Shown one piece after another: positions 7,723-9,584 of a stretch of DNA of 9,584 bases. A program made the position numbers and the translations under genes. Below the pieces are notes generated by a model. That model was not told where the DNA came from, did not search any database, and saw only the letters and a list, made by a program, of their open reading frames with translations. Within the stretch, counting starts at the first letter, position 1; each line of letters begins with the position of its first letter. The stretch comes from an uncultured Armatimonadota bacterium (GTDB taxonomy: Bacteria > Armatimonadota > Armatimonadia > Armatimonadales > Armatimonadaceae), in assembly GCA_903915615.1 (NCBI GenBank), contig CAIWTR010000061.1:1-9584 (forward strand), written 5' to 3'.

Positions 7723-8694
7723 TTATGCCTTTCGTCGTCGGCGGAGGATTTCATCGGTGAGAACACCCGCCATGATAACTGCGCCAGTTACGGCGAATTC
7801 CAGTGAAGATGGGATGTGCAGCAGGGTTACAAGGTTTTGTAGGACACGAAGCAGGGTTGCTCCGAGGACAACGCCAACCACGCTGCCTTCGCCGCCGCGG
7901 AGACTACAGCCACCGAGGACTGCGGCTGCGATGCCATAGAGCTCGTAGCTGTTTCCATGGGTTGCAGGACCAACGGTGTTTGTGAAGAAAGCAAGTAGGA
8001 TGGACGCAACGCCGGTCAGGACACCACAGATAATGTAGGCCTTCATGATCACGCTATTTGCGTTTATACCTGCATAGCGGGCAGCATCTTCGCTTCGGCC
8101 AACCGCAATCAGATGGCGCCCAAAGACACTTCGATGCAAGACAACCCAGAGGACTGCCGCAACCAATATCAGCAACCAGAATGTGTTGGGGATACCGAAT
8201 GTATTGCTGTTTGAGATCGGTGGAAGCCACTCAAATCCCTTTGCCATACCAAAGCCTTTGGTTTCATCATTGGCTATGGTTCGGGCAATTCCCCGGTAGA
8301 CAAGGAGACCACAAAGGGTGACAAGGAAGGGTTGCAGCTTGACTTTCGTGACGAGAATACCGTGGAGGACACCAATCGCTGCGCCGAGCCCGATGGTGAT
8401 CGCGACGGCCATCACCGGCGGTGTTCCGCGTTCGAGCAACATCGCGATGGCTACACCAAGGAGGGCAAAGACAGCACCTACGGAGAGGTCAATCCCACCG
8501 GTGATCACCACAAATGCGAGGCCTAGGCTGAAAATTCCATAGATGCCCGTTAGGCGGGCCATGTTTTGCAGGTTTTCTGGCCGCAGAAAGTTCGGATTTT
8601 GAGCACTGGTCATCAGGCAGAGCAGGACCAGAAGTCCAAAGATTCCCAGCTCCTTGCGGGCGAGAAATGTCTTTAGGGATGCCTTGTTAGTCAT
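7723..8694 (-). CDS. Ribose-type sugar ABC transporter permease (BPD_transp_2)
   Basis: A very hydrophobic 323-residue inner-membrane protein of the RbsC/XylH/AraH family, forming the membrane channel of a carbohydrate importer as a homodimer. Family hallmarks include ITGGIDLSVGA (64-74), a cytoplasmic segment IAVGRSEDAARYAGIN (196-211) near the ATPase contact loop, and the C-terminal VLGGCSLRGGEGSVVGVVLGA (259-279). Roughly eight to ten membrane segments can be seen. It begins inside the ATPase gene: the overlap reads ATGACTAA (8 nt), a typical translational-coupling arrangement. An upstream GGAGG is 27 nt away and is coding for the ATPase, so it probably is not the ribosome site. The sugar is unknown; the family carries ribose, xylose, arabinose, galactose, allose, inositol and autoinducer-2 among others. 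Confidence 0.96.
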   Translation of the reverse strand: MTNKASLKTFLARKELGIFGLLVLLCLMTSAQNPNFLRPENLQNMARLTGIYGIFSLGLAFVVITGGIDLSVGAVFALLGVAIAMLLERGTPPVMAVAITIGLGAAIGVLHGILVTKVKLQPFLVTLCGLLVYRGIARTIANDETKGFGMAKGFEWLPPISNSNTFGIPNTFWLLILVAAVLWVVLHRSVFGRHLIAVGRSEDAARYAGINANSVIMKAYIICGVLTGVASILLAFFTNTVGPATHGNSYELYGIAAAVLGGCSLRGGEGSVVGVVLGATLLRVLQNLVTLLHIPSSLEFAVTGAVIMAGVLTDEILRRRRKA

Positions 8695-9584
8695 GATGTA
8701 CAGCCAATCTCAAAATGGATTCCTCCGTTGCGTCGCATCGCGGAATACTTCCGGTAACTTCACCGTTACGCAAAACCAGAACACGGTCGGAAATACGCAG
8801 GACTTCCTCCATGTCACTCGATATCACCAGCACCGCGACATTTTCAGCCGCCAGCGCGCGAATGAGCTTGTAAATTTCATCCTTGGCACCGACATCGATG
8901 CCGCGGGTAGGCTCATCAAAAATCATCACTTTGGGCGACAATGCCAGCCATCTGGCGAGAACCACTTTTTGCTGGTTGCCACCGGAGAGGTTTGCCGCTG
9001 CCATTTCGACCGAAGGAGCCTTGACAGTCAGCGCATTGGCGCGCTCTTGGGTGACCCGTGCTTCTTTTGCCCGGTTCACAAGACCGCCGGTTTGCATATT
9101 GGCAAGGTCTGGGAGCGAGATGTTTTCACGGATGCTGAGAGAAACCACCAGACCGTGGTGACGCCTGTCTTCCGGTACGAGGTAGAGACGGTTGGCGATG
9201 GCCACCTGTGCACTGGTCATCGAGAGCGGTGTACCGCTAAGGCTGATGGTTCCCGTAACCGCAGGCGTGATGCCAAAGAGGGCTTCGGCAAGCTCGGTGC
9301 GCCCCGCGCCGACAAGACCAGCCATCCCGACGATTTCTCCCGCACGTAGCGTAAACGTAGCCTTGCCATTTGGGTGCCGCAGCGTTGTCAAGTCTTTGAC
9401 ATCGAGGATGATTTCACCGGGCGTTCGCGGCACGTATGAGTTATCACCGGAAATTTTCCGTCCGACCATCGCAGTAACCATACGGTCATGCGTCAGCTCT
9501 GTCTTTGCAAGCTCGCCAGCATTATGGCCATCGCGCAGCACAACGGCGCGGTCTGCGACCGCGGTCACCTCGCCGAGACGGTGG
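8687..9584 (-). CDS. Ribose-type sugar ABC transporter ATP-binding protein, N-terminus cut by window edge
   Basis: The C-terminal part (about 298 residues) of a fused two-domain ATPase such as RbsA/XylG/MglA, which are normally near 500 residues. The first codons at the right edge read HRLGEVTAVADRAVVLRDG, the switch-histidine end of the first nucleotide-binding domain, so the start lies outside. The second domain is complete: a Walker A GLVGAGRTEL (9290-9319) that carries Arg in place of the usual Lys, as is standard for domain 2 of this family; the signature LSGGNQQ (8969-8989); Walker B VMIFDEP (8909-8929); and ISSDMEEV in place of the H-loop, again family-typical. Domain 1 supplies the fully active site and the second mainly aids dimerisation and transport. 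The Q-loop area LVPEDRRHHGL is also recognisable. It is coupled to the permease by the 8-nt overlap. The promoter is beyond the window. Confidence 0.95.
   Translation of the reverse strand, partial: HRLGEVTAVADRAVVLRDGHNAGELAKTELTHDRMVTAMVGRKISGDNSYVPRTPGEIILDVKDLTTLRHPNGKATFTLRAGEIVGMAGLVGAGRTELAEALFGITPAVTGTISLSGTPLSMTSAQVAIANRLYLVPEDRRHHGLVVSLSIRENISLPDLANMQTGGLVNRAKEARVTQERANALTVKAPSVEMAAANLSGGNQQKVVLARWLALSPKVMIFDEPTRGIDVGAKDEIYKLIRALAAENVAVLVISSDMEEVLRISDRVLVLRNGEVTGSIPRCDATEESILRLAVHHD

Noticed and set aside
8721..8728. GGAGG upstream of the permease start as its ribosome binding site
   Set aside because: It is about 27 nt from the ATG, too far to act, and it encodes ATPase residues (T-E-E-S).
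9290..9319. Walker A of the second ATPase domain has Arg instead of Lys
   Set aside because: This is normal for the second domain of the RbsA/MglA family and does not mark a broken gene.
8654..9349. Long plus-strand open frame opposite the ABC ATPase
   Set aside because: The minus strand carries unmistakable ATPase motifs here; the plus frame shows no domain and no ribosome site.

Overview
This is a gene-dense bacterial window (moderate GC, mid-50s percent by eye) with almost no non-coding DNA. Eight genes lie head to tail on the minus strand, from the right edge down to about 1288. They are faced by one plus-strand gene (1-1251) whose 5' end lies off the left edge. No rRNA, tRNA, CRISPR array, insertion sequence or attachment site was seen. 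The organism cannot be named from this sequence. The gene style (a ribose-type sugar ABC importer next to an IolE-like sugar isomerase, an M16 peptidase next to dapB, a large hybrid-like histidine kinase) would fit a free-living heterotroph such as an Armatimonadota or Planctomycetota/Verrucomicrobiota-type bacterium. That is a weak guess.

Minus-strand order of transcription, right to left: a ribose-family sugar ABC transporter ATPase (N-terminal part cut off by the right edge), its membrane permease, a TIM-barrel sugar isomerase/epimerase, pyroglutamyl-peptidase I (pcp), an M16 zinc peptidase, 4-hydroxy-tetrahydrodipicolinate reductase (dapB), a large membrane histidine kinase with HAMP and PAS domains and a degenerate receiver-like tail, and a VOC (glyoxalase-fold) metalloenzyme. 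The junctions are an 8-nt overlap, a 4-nt gap, a 1-nt overlap (TAGTG), a 6-nt gap, a 4-nt overlap (ATGA), a 1-nt overlap (TGATG) and an 11-nt gap. This packing strongly suggests one transcript with translational coupling. Its promoter must lie beyond the right edge, unless internal promoters sit inside coding sequence.

Functionally, the first three genes form a sugar uptake and catabolism module. No sugar-binding protein is in the window, and one would be expected further upstream. The next two are peptidases that could process imported or cellular peptides. dapB makes tetrahydrodipicolinate for lysine and diaminopimelate. The histidine kinase has no response regulator next to it here, so it is an orphan in this window. 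No single pathway obviously unites all eight genes. The set may be a housekeeping operon of convenience or a link between sugar, peptide and cell-wall metabolism, and the second reading is speculative.

On the plus strand, the TPR-repeat protein (1-1251) ends 36 nt before the end of the VOC gene, so the two transcription units converge. A short GC-rich hairpin lies at the junction but lacks a T tract. The most unusual points are the mixed, tightly coupled operon, the kinase's C-terminal region that keeps a receiver-like outline without the phospho-acceptor aspartate, and a pyroglutamyl peptidase with a diverged active-site loop.
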